From Cudoniella acicularis (Eukaryota > Ascomycota > Leotiomycetes > Helotiales > Helotiaceae), in contig JAAMPI010000029.1 of assembly GCA_013054445.1 (NCBI GenBank), positions 27,646 through 91,645 of the forward strand: a DNA stretch of 64,000 bases, in the 5' to 3' direction. The notes beneath the pieces were generated by a model that saw only the letters and a list, made by a program, of their open reading frames with translations, was not told the DNA's origin and did not search any database. The translations under genes were made by a program, and so were the position numbers. Shown piece by piece: positions 1-12,427 of the stretch (the stretch's first letter is position 1; every line of letters begins with the position of its first letter).

Positions 1-377
1 AGTGGAGACTTGTGATTTTGGAATAATTTTCTCACCCCCAGCAGCGAGAGCAGGCCGCGAACCCACGATTCGGCTCCCCGTAACACTTCCCATCCGCCTG
101 CCTCTACCACGCCTTTGATCAAAATGACGGCGGCGAACCTGCCCTCGGCGCTCTTGCCATTGAGCAGTGTGGTCAGCTGTGTCTTGAGCTTGTGCACGAG
201 CACTGCACCGGCTGGCGCATCAGCTTTGGCTGCGTTTGCTGCTGGGCTTGAGAGCGGTGCTTGACAGCGCGAGACATATCGCAGCAGTGTGGGAGCTAGG
301 CGGGGAAGCTCGATGGCGGGTGTTGTACTGAGCTGGTGACAGAGAATCCTGAGCTCTGGGGGAAGAGACGTCGACAT
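1..377 (-). CDS. RIX1: Pre-rRNA-processing protein RIX1, 5' part
   Basis: This is the first exon (377 down to 36) of the RIX1/PELP1-family protein. RIX1, with IPI1 and IPI3, forms the nucleolar/nucleoplasmic complex that acts on pre-60S particles during ITS2 processing and Rea1-dependent remodelling. The start at 377 opens with MSTSLPPELR. The stretch VHKLKTQLTTLLNGKSAEGR, followed by a VILIKGVVEAGGWEVLRG segment and WVRGLLSLLG, is the characteristic RIX1 N-terminal domain. A GTGAG donor lies at 35-31, so the coding sequence continues through an intron off the left edge and the rest of the protein is not in the window. It is transcribed divergently from YPP1. The family call is by recognition of the N-terminal domain only. 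Confidence 0.85.
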   Translation of the reverse strand, partial: MSTSLPPELRILCHQLSTTPAIELPRLAPTLLRYVSRCQAPLSSPAANAAKADAPAGAVLVHKLKTQLTTLLNGKSAEGRFAAVILIKGVVEAGGWEVLRGAESWVRGLLSLLGVRKLFQNHKSP

Positions 378-848
378 CAGAGGAGAATTTTCCGGTAGGC
401 AGCGGAAGAAACAAGTGGCTTTGTTTTGCTGAAGCAGCTACACCGCGTAAATGTGTGTGAATAAATGGTGATCACTGACCTGATCTGAAAAGCTCGCTGC
501 AAAAAAGCAGGTCAATCTTCCCTAGCAACCAAAATTTCGCGGCAGAATGTAATCCTGTGATTGGTTGTATGATGTGGGCAGAGGGCGGTGGGCCAAGAAA
601 TTTTGGCTGGGCCGAGCCCGTGGTGAAGTGAGCCGCCGTGACGCAGCACTTCCCACTACTTTCCATCATTACCAGAAACATAAACCCGCTCTCCCTCATC
701 CATAAAGTAATTTGGCCTGCGCTCCAGGCGCCCCCTCGCGAATATCGTTATGCCTTCTTCTGCTTGCTGATTGATCTATCATGCTCTCCGATTTGTACGT
801 GGCTGACATTCTCTGGGATCCCCATCCACTCCCACTTCCACCTCAACG
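378..848. promoter_or_regulatory. Divergent intergenic region between RIX1 and YPP1
   Basis: These 471 bases separate the start codons of RIX1 (minus) and YPP1 (plus) and must hold both promoters and 5' leaders. I see no clear TATA box. The DNA close to the YPP1 start is pyrimidine-rich, as in many fungal leaders. No further gene is supported. Confidence 0.5.
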
Positions 849-3800
849 ATGAGCGTAAGTGATCCCTCCTGTCCCAGTGAACAACTGCTAATCCCCGTCG
901 CAGCGCGACCAGACAAAGGCGGCCCACTACATCCAGCAACTGGACGAGGCTCGCTGCCAAGGCAATTGGGATGTGGTGCTGGAACTGGTGCGGAAGGTTA
1001 AGAAACATGCGCCCAATCGGACTTGTACGTTACTGAATCGCAGAGGAGAATACAAATATAAGTGTGCGGGCATTAACATGTTTCAACAGGCCTCGTATTG
1101 ACTGCCGAGTCTGAACATGCTGTCTCCCAGGCCGCCCTCAAACCTACCAGCTCCTCGTCTCGTCCCGACACCGCCAGACCTTCCACAGCGACCTCCACCA
1201 ATTCTTCAGCCATCTCAAAATATATCCCCCTCTTACTCGAAGCTATCGAGCAGGAACGCACATATGTTGAGGATGAGTTTCAAGCATCAATCTGCTTAGG
1301 ATGGATACATTGGCAGCTAGGCGAACCTGCATTAGCTGCTTCTAGGCTGCCCAAAAGTATCGAGCAAGAGTTCTCCCAGCTGGACGGTACAAACAAGGAG
1401 TCAGCCGAATGGACGCGAGTATGTGCTTTAAAAGGGTCGTACATAAAAGGGACCGCTCAGGTAAGAACTGGTGCAGTTACAGAAGCCCTCGAAACTTTCG
1501 AGTCGGGGCTGCCGATACTCTCGGCCATTGCGCCCACGCTTCATGGTAAAGAACTATGGACCTGGACAGAGCTCTATTTGACCGGATTTTGCATGCTTTC
1601 AAGCCATGCTATCAAGTCCAAGATTTCCTCAATACTAGAAACAGAGGCCCTGTCTGCCTTCCGTGCGTGGGCTAGATTCTGGGACACGCATGCGCCGACA
1701 CCCACTGGTGGTCAGGTAGTCCACGCAGAGGTCTCTCGAAGGCGAGTCTGGAAAGAATATTACATTACCCTTTCAGATCTCCTCCAACAAGAACTCCCGT
1801 TTCCCACAACTTCTTTGACTACTGCCTATGTCGAGACCTCGACCAGGTTGCAACAACGTGCTGAATTGAAACGGGTCGAGGCTAAATACGAAGCATTACT
1901 TTTGAGCGAGGTGCAATTCCCTAAAGCAGAAGAAGCTAGTGAAGAGGTTGAGGCGTTTGTGGAGATTGCCATGCAAAATTGGCGTATCCTATGTGGTAGT
2001 AGCTGGAGAGAGCATGACCTAGGGGAAGGCGGCTCTGAGGCAGTCAGTAGGGGCGTTCTGGATATCCTCTATCGGGCTGCAACCAAAACCTTCCATTCCA
2101 CGGCGATCCTCAGACATCTTTTCACGGTTCACTTGGCAATAGCGGAGTTCGAATTGGCTCTCAAGGCATTTGATACTTATTTGGAAATTGTCAAGAAAGG
2201 CAAAGCACGTGTAGAAAAGACGGGTGTACCAGAGCATGGCTTAGACGACGATGAGACTGTACTCAAGACCGTGTCAGAATGCATTCGAGCACTCTGTCGT
2301 TATGGGTCGTATCAAGGAGCCGAAAAAGCCAGGGGACTTACTCAATACTTCGAAGACTGGCTAGAAAAACATCATCCGACAGAACAACAGAACGGAAATG
2401 GTCGTGTACTTGAGAATGGAAACGGCCACCTAAATGGCCCGGGGCCCATCATCTCCCCAAGAATATTTGCTTTGGGTTGGCGCTCTCTGGGTATTGCTCA
2501 CGCACAATGGGCGAGAGTCACATACGATACACAGACCAGGGTTGAGATTCAAGCGCAAGCGATCAAATGCTTTCGCAAGGCGCTTTCGCCGGACTTTGAG
2601 AGTTCCACCGATGTAGAGACTTTGTTCGCTCTGGGGACACTTCTTGCCGAACGTCGAGAAATAAGCCCAGCGATTGAAGCGGTAAAGAGCGCTTTGATAC
2701 GACGGCAACCATCCACTTCGACAATTTCTCACGGATTAGTACCCCGCCCTGGACGATTTGCAAGGGAACGATCATTAATACCTTTGTGGCACCTCATGGC
2801 CTTACTGCTTAGTGCGCGACAAGAATTTGTGACAGCAGCAAGGTCCTGTGAAGGCGCGTTCGAACAATTTCAGGACCCGAAAAATCTTTTTGGTAAAGAT
2901 GAACTCAGCAATGGTTATCGGAGTGAACACTTGAATGAAAAGGCAGTTCCCAAGAGCCAAGGTGTCGTGGATGAAATGGATGATTTCGAGAAGGAGAGTG
3001 TACTCGAAGTCAAGATGACCCAATTAACGCTCATTGAGGTGCTTGAGGGTCCTGAGGTCGCCGTCAATGCAAGTGACGAACTATTGAGCCTTTACACGAG
3101 GTTATTTGATGACCCGCTGAAGAGTGCCACACCAGTGGTGGTACCTGACACTGCTATGCCACCAAAAAGCTCCGCTGGTACTATTAGAAGTATCAAAGGA
3201 AGCCTTTTTGGAAGAACTGGTCGAACCACGCGAAAACCGAATACACTTGGACCAGCTATTAGTGAAGAAGTTGATCTTCCGCGTCCCCAGACTACAGCAA
3301 GTACCATAGCTCCAACGATCCAGGTTACAAGTGAGAACGGTCGAGGTATCAAACAGCGCAGCAACTCCACAAAAGACCCACATCACCATGAGAAGCTTCG
3401 TAAACGAAGCGGTAGTGCATCCAGGAGGAGGAGCGGCAGCCTGCGAAAGAGGAGCAGCAGCACCGGGCGCCTACCCAATACTAGTACTGCGGATAACTCA
3501 CCACGCCATACTGCGACTGTGATTGATGGCGATAATTTCTTCACACCTCCAGCGAATACTCAAGATAGAGAAGATTGGTTCAGCGGGACAGGGTCAGTCG
3601 GCCTAGCTGTTTCATCGGATGCTTCTACCAAGACGTCACGCCCAGCCACCCTCACTAAACCTTTACCTCCGAAGTCCCAACAAATGCCCCAAAAAGAAGG
3701 TGCCTTGAAAACGGCTCACCCTAACCTTCCTGTAACTCAAGATACCCGATTACCTCATGTATCATCTTTCTCGTCTTCAACGACACCGGTAACCCGTTTC

Positions 3801-4752
3801 CCGAAAGAGCAAGAGAGGCACCGAAGAACAGCGATCTTGGTCAAAGTTTGGTTATTGATAAGTAGGTTTTATCGACGAGCATCTATGTTCGATGACGCAA
3901 AGGGTGCTGCTGAAGAAGCGCAGAAGTTGGTTCAATTTATGGAAGGAGACGTCCTCAAAGACTTGAGCGGCAATGTCTCTATGCAGTACGCCGGTTGGGG
4001 AAGCGGTAAGAGTGTTGGGGAGTTGTGGGGTGATGTGTTCTCAGAGGTAAGCAGTTTCTGGGGTTTTCTTACGCTGTATGCTCACAAGGTTCTAGCGCGG
4101 CTCACTTGCAATAGCGGAAGGCTCTCCGTTCGTCGCTCTTGAACATTACGAATCCGCCTTGACGAATTTTGCCGACCATCCCTCTGCAATAGTTGGGCTA
4201 TCAGATATACTCCTTGACATTTATACAGAAGATCTTCTTCCTCCATCTTCGATACCGCCGCTTGTACAGCCTCACAGTTCACATACGCCTTCCGCCTCAA
4301 CACTAGTCAATTTAATTGGATCTACCAAGCAAACCTACCCAATTCCTCCTAATGCACATGCATCATCGTCCTCCTTACCATCTTTGCCACGTGGGCCGCT
4401 TGGTCTTCCTACGGCGAAACCTGCTTCTACATTCATAAAAGTGCAGGCATCAACGCCCACTTCGGATAGCTCAACCCAGGCTCAGGAGCCTAGTCTTAAT
4501 GAATCATCCACTGCACTACTGGATCGTCTTGCAGCCAGAGATCGAGCCTATGGCCTTCTCGACAGGTTAACAAAATTAGGAACGGGGTGGAATTACAGCG
4601 AGGCGTGGTTCTCGCTTGCTAGAGCCTATGAGGAAGGTGGCCAGCCCAACAAAGCTCGAGAAGCATTGTGGTGGTGTGTGGAGCTCGAGGAGGCTAGAGG
4701 AGTGAGAGATTGGAATGCCACGGGTAGTGGCGGATATGTTCTACAAATTTAA
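849..4752 (+). CDS. YPP1: TPR protein YPP1 (PI4-kinase plasma-membrane adaptor)
   Basis: Ypp1 is a tetratricopeptide scaffold (the TTC7/Rolling-blackout role) that, with Efr3, recruits the PI4-kinase Stt4 to the plasma membrane and is needed for PI4P supply and endocytosis. Exons are 849-854, 904-1024, 1090-4046 and 4096-4752; phases close exactly to give 1246 residues. The first coding exon holds only two codons (ATG AGC) before a GTAAGT donor. The next exon reads RDQTKAAHYIQQLDEARCQG, a typical N-terminus of the fungal family. Helical TPR-like repeats fill residues about 60-620. Residues about 720-960 are Ser/Thr/Arg-rich and probably disordered. The last exon has a conserved TPR tail (FVALEHYESAL, then SAIVGLSDILLDIY, ending GSGGYVLQI). 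No defects were seen. Confidence 0.88.
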
Positions 4753-5041
4753 CGAGTGGACTATATCGAAAACCGCAGGGGGGATGTTGTGCAAAGGATC
4801 GTTATAATACCCCTTTGGCCTCTCAAAGGCCCGGAAATAAGAGATTCCGGAACAAAAAATCTATAATACATTGAGGCTCAGGTGTTAGCACCAATTGTTT
4901 TAGACATTCTCCTCAGGTATCCTCTGCTTTCTAAAGTTTGTTGCGAAGGGCTTTATTTCTCCTCGATTAAAATCATATACTTCTAGCTATTCCTGTCTGC
5001 TCTTCGGGATCTATCTTGCGATCTTTGAGGCCAAATTCAAT

Positions 5042-5690
5042 TTAGTCCGAATCATCAGCCTTGTCATCTATCTGATCTTCACCGCCCGTAGCATTTGAAT
5101 AGACAGCCATGGTGCCTACGAGGTATTAGTTGGACAATGTGGTGCGGCGATAAGCCGGATAATATTTCAAATTGGGGTTGTAGGAAGTACCAGAGCAATG
5201 AAGCTTATCGAAAGTAGGCTTGTTCTGCATAGCGAATTGCATCTGGATTTCTTCCATCTCGACTATGTATCTCATCTGGACAAGGATTTCTCTGGCTTCT
5301 TGTTCCGCTGGTTCAACTCCCTGGCGTAGTCAGCCTTGATCAAGAGAGTGTTTTTGTCACAAGTGGTGAAGATATACTGTAGCTCTTTATCCCTTTTTGG
5401 ATGGTGGAGGTGATGGAATTTCCTTTTCTAGCGAGCTTGACGACATCTTTGACGGTCATTCTGGATGCCCCTTTAGCGGTTATGGCGTTGATCTTGCCGA
5501 GTCTAAAGCGGGATCTATTAGCTCCAAAAGCCTCCACGATTCTCTACAATTTCTCTACGATGCATTTTGGTGGGATTGTTCTGATTTAGGGGACAGGAAG
5601 AGACTTAATTTCTCCATTTTTAATGTGTTAAGAGGCTTTCACGGGGCAAGAACTGTCTTTCGGGTTAAATGTACAGAAGAAGTATTCGTT
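5042..5690 (-). pseudogene. Disrupted small gene of unknown function
   Basis: Read on the minus strand, this stretch keeps protein-like sequence that changes frame. One segment (5537-5340) encodes a basic, Thr/Lys-rich piece containing ITAKGASRMTVKDVVKLARK. The next frame carries an acidic amphipathic stretch (EPAEQEAREILVQMRYIVEM), then a Tyr/Asn-rich tail (KLHCSGTSYNPNLKYY), with an acidic tail ending DDKADDSD just before the stop at 5042. The frame change near 5293-5305, and in-frame stops upstream of 5537, prevent a single reading frame, and I found no convincing intron that repairs it. It may be a pseudogene or a gene with unusual splicing. I do not recognise the family. It lies about 290 bases beyond the 3' end of YPP1, in convergent orientation. 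Confidence 0.35.
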
Positions 5691-5699
5691 TGATGATTA

Positions 5700-7517
5700 C
5701 TCTGAATCCGAACAGATTAGTACTGTGCTCAACTTGGATCAACACTCTCTTTATATATCATTCCTTGCGATTACAACTTTTCATCTGATTTCTCCGGCCC
5801 CGCTCAAGCTATCATGGCATTGAAAAGGCTAAGGTCGGATGTCTAAGACGCGACCATCGCGAAGTCGAACCAGCCATTTGCGAGAGAAGGACCAGACTTA
5901 ATTCCTCTGTGCTGAATGCATTTTTTATTTGCGATTGCTTTGCCCGCTGCGGTGTTTTGTTTTACGCTGCGACATTCCGACTGCTCACTGAAACTTGCTG
6001 TTGCGACTCGCCAGATCACTCGTGTTCGTTTGGATGGAACTTATTTTTGTGATTCAGCTGCTCCTATAATAATCGCATCGGACTATTGAAATATAAACCT
6101 CAAGGGTTTAAGACTGCGCACGTACTCCGTGTGCGTCAATGAACCGCTTACGTGGGTTGCGGGTTTTAAATTGTTTGGCGCAAATTGATCTTACGAACCG
6201 AAGAAGTGAAGCTATCGCAAATTTTGAAGAGGACCTTGAGTACGACGAACCACGTCCTTTGAGCACTGGTTCTATCAGCTATCTTTTTTATGTATGCATG
6301 CGATGATATACCACTACTGGTTGCCTATGTTTGGTTATGAGTCTGAGTTTGTTCCACTAATCTTTCAGTCCGCTCTAATTCTATTTCGAAATCGAGGCTT
6401 TTGGTTAGTGCTTACCATTTACTGTGTGCATCTAATTCTTCGTGCAATCGCTGACACTGAATTTGTCCTTTCCACTAAGAAGAGTTATCCGAGAAATGCG
6501 TGGTAAGCCATCAGCGATGTTGTACAGAATGAAAAGGCTGTGGAGGTCGTCGAAAATGATAGAACCTGAAGGATGGAGAGGTGTCAAAATGGATTCGCCA
6601 GAGGACTGAGCTTATATGTAAAAGCTTCAAGTCCGGGTGGGTTAGAGTCATGTCGGAGATACGATAGCTTTCCACGGCTGACCGACATCCAACCACTTGA
6701 TCCCGGAAGGTAATGTTTGTGTTTTCAAAATTTCACTGGAGCCTCAAGCTTAGGAACTAGGAGATATTGATTGCAATTAAATAACTAGGTTACTAGGACA
6801 TGCAAGGGGACAAGACCTGTATCCAATTCTACTATGCATGGGGGATCTATATAAGGTGAGAGCCATGATGAATTATATATCGAGCAAAGCGGTGATAAAA
6901 TACTGGAGTTGTACTCGGGTCTCAAGGGTTGGTAACTGAGTTTCCTAACTCATTGCTAACCTACCAATCTCTAGGCCGTCGTCATTTTCCGTTACAAAAG
7001 AACACAGGCTCTCTTAAGAGCTACTACAAGGAATGATAGCAGATGCCCTTTGTAACATTTACGGTTTGCGTCGAGTGCGCAGGAAGTGCCCTTCAGTTGC
7101 GGTTTTGATACATGTGTTAAGCGAGAAGATAGGGGCTCTTCAATGTCACAAAACAGGGTTTGGATGATGTAGTCAACTATGAAGTCTATTCATCTATGTC
7201 TTCCGACGATTCACATGGAATAAGGGCCTGCATAGGGCTCACTAGGCATCCCGTCTGACCATCCTGGTGCTCCAACACGTTTGCATCGTGGAATTAGAGT
7301 CGATAGCGACCTGTGACAGAAGCTACAGAACACAGAAACAATTCCCACACCCAAATTTTTAACATAATATAGCACAAATATATTTATACATAATATCGCA
7401 AAAACTCTTGAAAGACTTCCGTCTTATGCTAAACAAGTACGCCGACGCTATAATGGCATGTGATATCCCAACACGCCAGCCAAGTTTTTGCCCAAACACG
7501 TATCCTTACACCCAGGC
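5700..7517. other. Gene-free intergenic region
   Basis: About 1.8 kb without a supportable gene. The open frames here are short and of mixed composition. Around 6928-6975 there is an imperfect hairpin-forming stretch (GTTGGTAACTGAGTTT against AACTCATTGCTAACCTACC). The stretch just before the AVO3 stop is AT-rich and is probably its 3' UTR. Nothing else stands out. Confidence 0.4.
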
Positions 7518-10500
7518 TCATGATCGTGATACATCGCTGATGCTTCGTTGTCGTTCCGTCCTCCCCTCGCTGGCACTGTCATCTTCGCTGGCCAGCCCAT
7601 CCTCCTCACTCTCCTCAAAAACTATGCGCCTCAACACGCTACGATCGAACAGTTCGATGACGAAGCGACGGACGGTCAGTCGAAAGTGGTGAGATTCCAG
7701 TAAGATCATGACTTTCCTAAAAAGCGCAGGTTGTCTAAAATTTGGGACCTTCTTCGACTTAATGTGCATCAACTCGGTCATGGCGCGCTTTTGAAGGACA
7801 GTATTGCCAAGATCGACAATGAGTTCTAAGATCCGGTTGCTGACGAAGTCATCATCTGTTTTGGCGAGGGCAACGGTGTTCTTTTGCTCCTTTGTCATGA
7901 ATATGTCAGATACTTTCTCGTGCTGCCACGTTTGGTACGAGAAAAGCTTATTGAGCCTCTGGGGAATGCAGAGTCCTAATGAAGTGCCCATGGTCGTCGT
8001 ATTGCTATCCCACCCATACTCGGAGAGGATCTCGAGCCCATGAACACTCCTTGAAATAAGTCCTAGCACAAAAAAAAGCAGTCCCGCGTAGACTCATGAT
8101 TTCGTGCGTTTCGGCGATCTTAACAATATTTCCTACGACATCGGACTCTTCTAAAAATGGCGCTCCCAGTTCCATGGATCCGACGTTGCCGACTGCCCAT
8201 AAACAGCCCTTTACCTTGAGTATAAGTTCGGCGTCATCCGAGAGCATGCCGTAATCACGAATAGTCGATGCGAATTCGTCAAAGTGGCCTTTGTCTCGCA
8301 AGAGTTTGCATCCTTCTTTGGTCCTTGTTAGTTCCCGATAAAAGTGTGGTGGGACATGAGCATCAGTATCGGCATCCATGTCAAAACTTTCTTCATCCAC
8401 ACTCATGCGATGTGAGCTCTCTTCAGGCATTTCGACAAAAGCACGTGCTAAGCTTGCCTCAATGACACCAACATAAGTGTCATTCCTCCCGAGGAACCAA
8501 TCATCCATTTCATTGCTGATGTAGTCCAAGCCATCGAGGTAATGATAGCCGATAGAAGTGGAAAGAAAGCGGAGAAGCAAAGGTGCACCGATTTCTCCTA
8601 GGTGATCGAGAGCCGGCCGACACTCGACAATGTACTCTAGGTAATTTTTCCGGTTGCAGGCTTCTTCTAAAATTTTAATTGCGGTTGCGCAGACTTCTAC
8701 TTCGGGATCATAAAGTTGCGTAACCAATAGTTGAATAGCCCATTTGGAATCGCTGACGCCCTGAGTAGTCGTTCCATTAGGCTTCGAACCCTTTGAATAC
8801 TTTCGCAGGACATTTGTAGCATGAATTCGGATTTCCTTCGATCCCGCCGTGAGAGCTTTGGATAGAAGCACTCTCGGATGGCCCTGTAGGCTGTAATCGA
8901 AATTTGAAAGCAGTAGCTTAATGAGATCAGGTCGCTGCTTCAAATCTATGATGTGATACATCATATTAATCATTCGCCAACGATCAAGCATTTGTAAGCC
9001 CTTGACATCCCCACTCAAAGTCCCGAGCATCGCAAAGTAGCCACAGCAGAGAGTTTCGGAGAGTCTTTCTTTGGAGAACATTGGGGACTGGGCTGTCAAA
9101 CCACTCGTCTATGACTGTTAGCTTTCCGATGACAATTTTTCAGATACAAGGGGGCCTACGGGATCGCATTGAGCGAGACACTCCGCGATTTGTCGGAGCA
9201 ACTTGTTATCCGCAAGATACTTGACTCCTTCCGTGGTCTGTAACAGAGTATGCATGAGTGCACATCCCACTTTGATGTACTTTTGGTTGATCCGGGTATT
9301 TCGAACTTCGGCGAATTTGTACTTGAACGGTCTATAGAAACTCATGATCCGTTTAATGAATTTCGAAGCTTTGATGGCCTCATCAAGCCGCTTCCCATTC
9401 AATAATGGGCCCTCGATGATCTTTAGTATTATATCCCATTTCCATTTCACCGGGTTGGTGCTTGATAGCACCTGAGTTTCAACCAGCAGCTGTCGAAAGG
9501 TAGTTTCGTCCAGTGTTACGGCGGGGTTGCTTTTCGGCTGATCCTCCAAGCTTGCCAAATTGTCATCGTTACTGCTATTGCTCGTGTTGACTAGAGCGCC
9601 TGTGGCGTTGGGAGCCGACCTATATAATGTCCGACTCACACTACTGATCTGGTAAACAGTCCCTGTTGCATCAAATCGTTCGTCATCGCCAAAGTGTGAA
9701 GCGGCCGCAAAAAGCTCAGGAAGAAGCTGCAAGTCACTGCTCCATGTTGAGGGCAATAGCCTGCTTGCAAGCTTCAACACCTCGCCAATTAGGAGAGTGG
9801 TTTTCCGCTTAAGAACCGAGTTTTCAGCTTCTCGAGTAACCTGCAAGAGCCCAGGCATCATATCTGAAGAAATCAAGACGGCCAGCAACAAGGCAGTGTA
9901 GTGGTCAACGAAGTTTTTATCACTAGATTCTTCCTCCGGTACTGGCTTGGTCCCAGCTGCTTTCAGAGTCGCAACACGTCCATAAGTTGTTAATCGTCGT
10001 CCAGCCAAGAATGAGGTAGCCCAGAAAGGTGATTTGATACGGAGAAGCGAATAGAGAAGATCAATGACCGTCTCGCGGATGGTGGGATTTGGCAACATCA
10101 GGCTAGAAATCAGGGATCGCACAGCTCTAAAATTGTACATTGAAAGAGCCATGAGGCCCGGCCATGACTTCAGTGCATAAGCGATAGACCGCGAGTTTTG
10201 TTTCAGGATTTTTTCCTGTGCAAACAAGGAGTCCGTAAATGGAGTAAAGAGGGCCTCGAGCTCATATCCAGAGCGGAGGTACTTCCTTCGCTGAGGGGCA
10301 TCAAGTAAGAAAAGGAATGCTGCTGTCAAACTTTCCGATGCTTCGTAAGTGCCTTCACCAAGGGCGTCTGCTAGTGGTCGAAGACCTCCGGAGGCCACAA
10401 GGAGCGCAGGATCACGAACCATAACCTCGGCCAAAGTTTCTATGCAGATAGCTCTAAGACGATCTTCACTGTGTTCGGCAACAGCAGCTATAGTCCTGAT

Positions 10501-11606
10501 GACTGATCTAGACACTTCGTGAACACCGCCTTTGACGTCTAAAAAGGCACGGATAAATTTGAGTGCTTGTTCTCGCTCAACGTCCGCATTGGATTTTTTA
10601 ATCAAGGACCTGTCGAGGCTTTAGTAGGTATATCCGCGGGCAAGCAAGTAGCAAAACTCACAGCACAACAACATAATCTGTATTTAATCCTCGAATTTTT
10701 TTGCAGAGAGTTGACGTCTGAAATTGCATATCTTGTCATTCGATACCCAGCAGCAACAACCTCTCGGCTTTCACTCAGTAGCATGACCTGCATCCGCAAT
10801 CCGAACACAGACCAAACTAGATCATACTTTAATGTCGGATAGCGCTTGAACAGCTCAACGAGGTTATTGGCGTGGCCGACGTAGTAGTCTGGGGTAAGCC
10901 CTTCAAGCTCAAGGGCCTGCAGGATTTCTGCTAAAGCATACGTAGGTGACTCCGTTGGCTCGTCAAAATCAGAGCCAGCACTTTTCGCAGCACTGGGAGG
11001 TGAGCGAAGGCCATTGCTCTGAAACAAGCTTTCCATTCGTGACTTTGTTGGTGTAGTAGGCAGCTTTGGTCTTTGCAACTCGGATATCTGATTCCTCAGC
11101 TCTTTAATCTTCTGGTTGGAAGAATTCAGCTCTGCTTCTACTCTTTGCCGCTGTTCCTTGGTCTGTTTTGCTTTCTTGGTGTTCAAGGCCTCTAACATGT
11201 TCTCACTGCCTTCCTTTATTTTCATCTCTCGGTTCAGTGATTCTCGCAGGATCGAGATAACCTGCTCCGGCTGCATCCCATCATCTTCATCCAACCGCTC
11301 CAGATTCACCATCGAGTAATTTACATCTTGGTTGGAGCCCGCACGAGAAGGAGCAAGCTGACTTCGGAGATTCGAGCTGAAGCTACCTGGCGCAGGTGAT
11401 GGGTTAAGAGAGGAGCCGCGGGGCGCAAACGACATTGTTGAACTCGACAGTGTTCGTGGGCCGTTGCCAGCTGCTGAAGGCTGAAGCCCATCTCGATCTG
11501 GGTTGAGCTTGGAGCTGTTTGTACCGTACGGCGTTGTCTGTTGGGTGTAAATGGACTTCTGAGTTGGCGTCGCGGACGAGCTCAGAATGCTCGGTGGTCC
11601 AACCAT
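7518..11606 (-). CDS. AVO3: TORC2 subunit AVO3/Ste20 (Rictor/Pianissimo family)
   Basis: This is the fungal Rictor orthologue (S. cerevisiae Tsc11/Avo3, S. pombe Ste20), the scaffold of TOR complex 2, which controls AGC kinases, actin and membrane stress responses. Exons run 11606-10662, 10609-9160 and 9108-7518. The N-terminus is Ser/Pro-rich, followed by a coiled coil (about residues 110-180). A Rictor N-terminal domain (REVVAAGYRMTRYAISDV) and long helical-repeat domains follow, then the conserved C-terminus (LRGTAFF, LGLISRSVHGLEILSEYGWD). Two single-base disruptions break the frame: seven A where six are expected at about 10691-10697, and eight T (sense strand) where seven are expected at about 8069-8076. 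Both lie in homopolymers, so assembly error is likelier than true loss. The first GT-AG intron is 52 nt; the second, 51 nt, has a GTAGGC donor. The start is uncertain because the frame is open a little upstream of 11606 without another ATG. Confidence 0.88.
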
Positions 11607-12427
11607 CTGCCATACGGGTGGTGGGGTCAGCGTACTTGGGATGGGGGTGGCATGTGTGTCGCAACTACCGGATAGACGTCGAGGTCATCCAGCCGGCTCC
11701 TTAGGTTGGACGGCGCATCAGCTTGCGAGTTCTGTCTGCGGTCTGCTGTCTGCTGCCCGCAGCGCAGAGCAGAGCAGAAGCCTTCCCAGGGGAAGTTTGG
11801 AGGAGGTTGTCGAGGTGTTGAGGCGCAACGTCAATGAAGGAGCGCGTCGAAGGCGAGGGCGGGGGCTGAATATCTGGTGGAATGGCGTGCACAGCGACTG
11901 GATTTAAGGGCGTTGATACCGGGAATTTCACATATTCATCATCATGGAGTTTGGTGGTCGTCTGCTGTGCCTCTAGCTGCTTACTGAACGGAATACGGAG
12001 TAGCACCATGAGATGGACACAGACCACAACTGCACTCGCCAAGGCACGAAAGCCTTGATCTGGGATGAAACACTTCCAGGACGTCAACGTTGACGACATA
12101 CATGTGCGAAGTACGAAGCACTCCGTACTCCTGTCTTCTACGACGGCATTCCTTGAAAAATAGTCCATTAACACCATTCAACGGTGGACTAGGGAGGCCA
12201 GTCGTTAACCTTCCCTGGGTATGTCCCGACTCTGAGCCGCAATGCTTCTTTACAGGGCTGAAGCGTGGTAAAGTAACTAACCCGCTCTTGTTTTAGCCAG
12301 CGGCTCTAAGGCCAGTGTACAGGGTCTTATGTTATCATTGTGGCAGCATAACGTCAGCGAGAGCCCGAAGAACCCCGTCCACGCATGGCTACTGGAAAGG
12401 GAGAAGCATCTACCAGTATCTATCTCC

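Noticed and set aside
11701..12177. Proline-rich minus-strand frame upstream of AVO3 as a 5' exon
   Set aside because: No splice pair joins it convincingly to the AVO3 frame, and its sequence shows no Rictor-family similarity; more likely leader or intergenic DNA.
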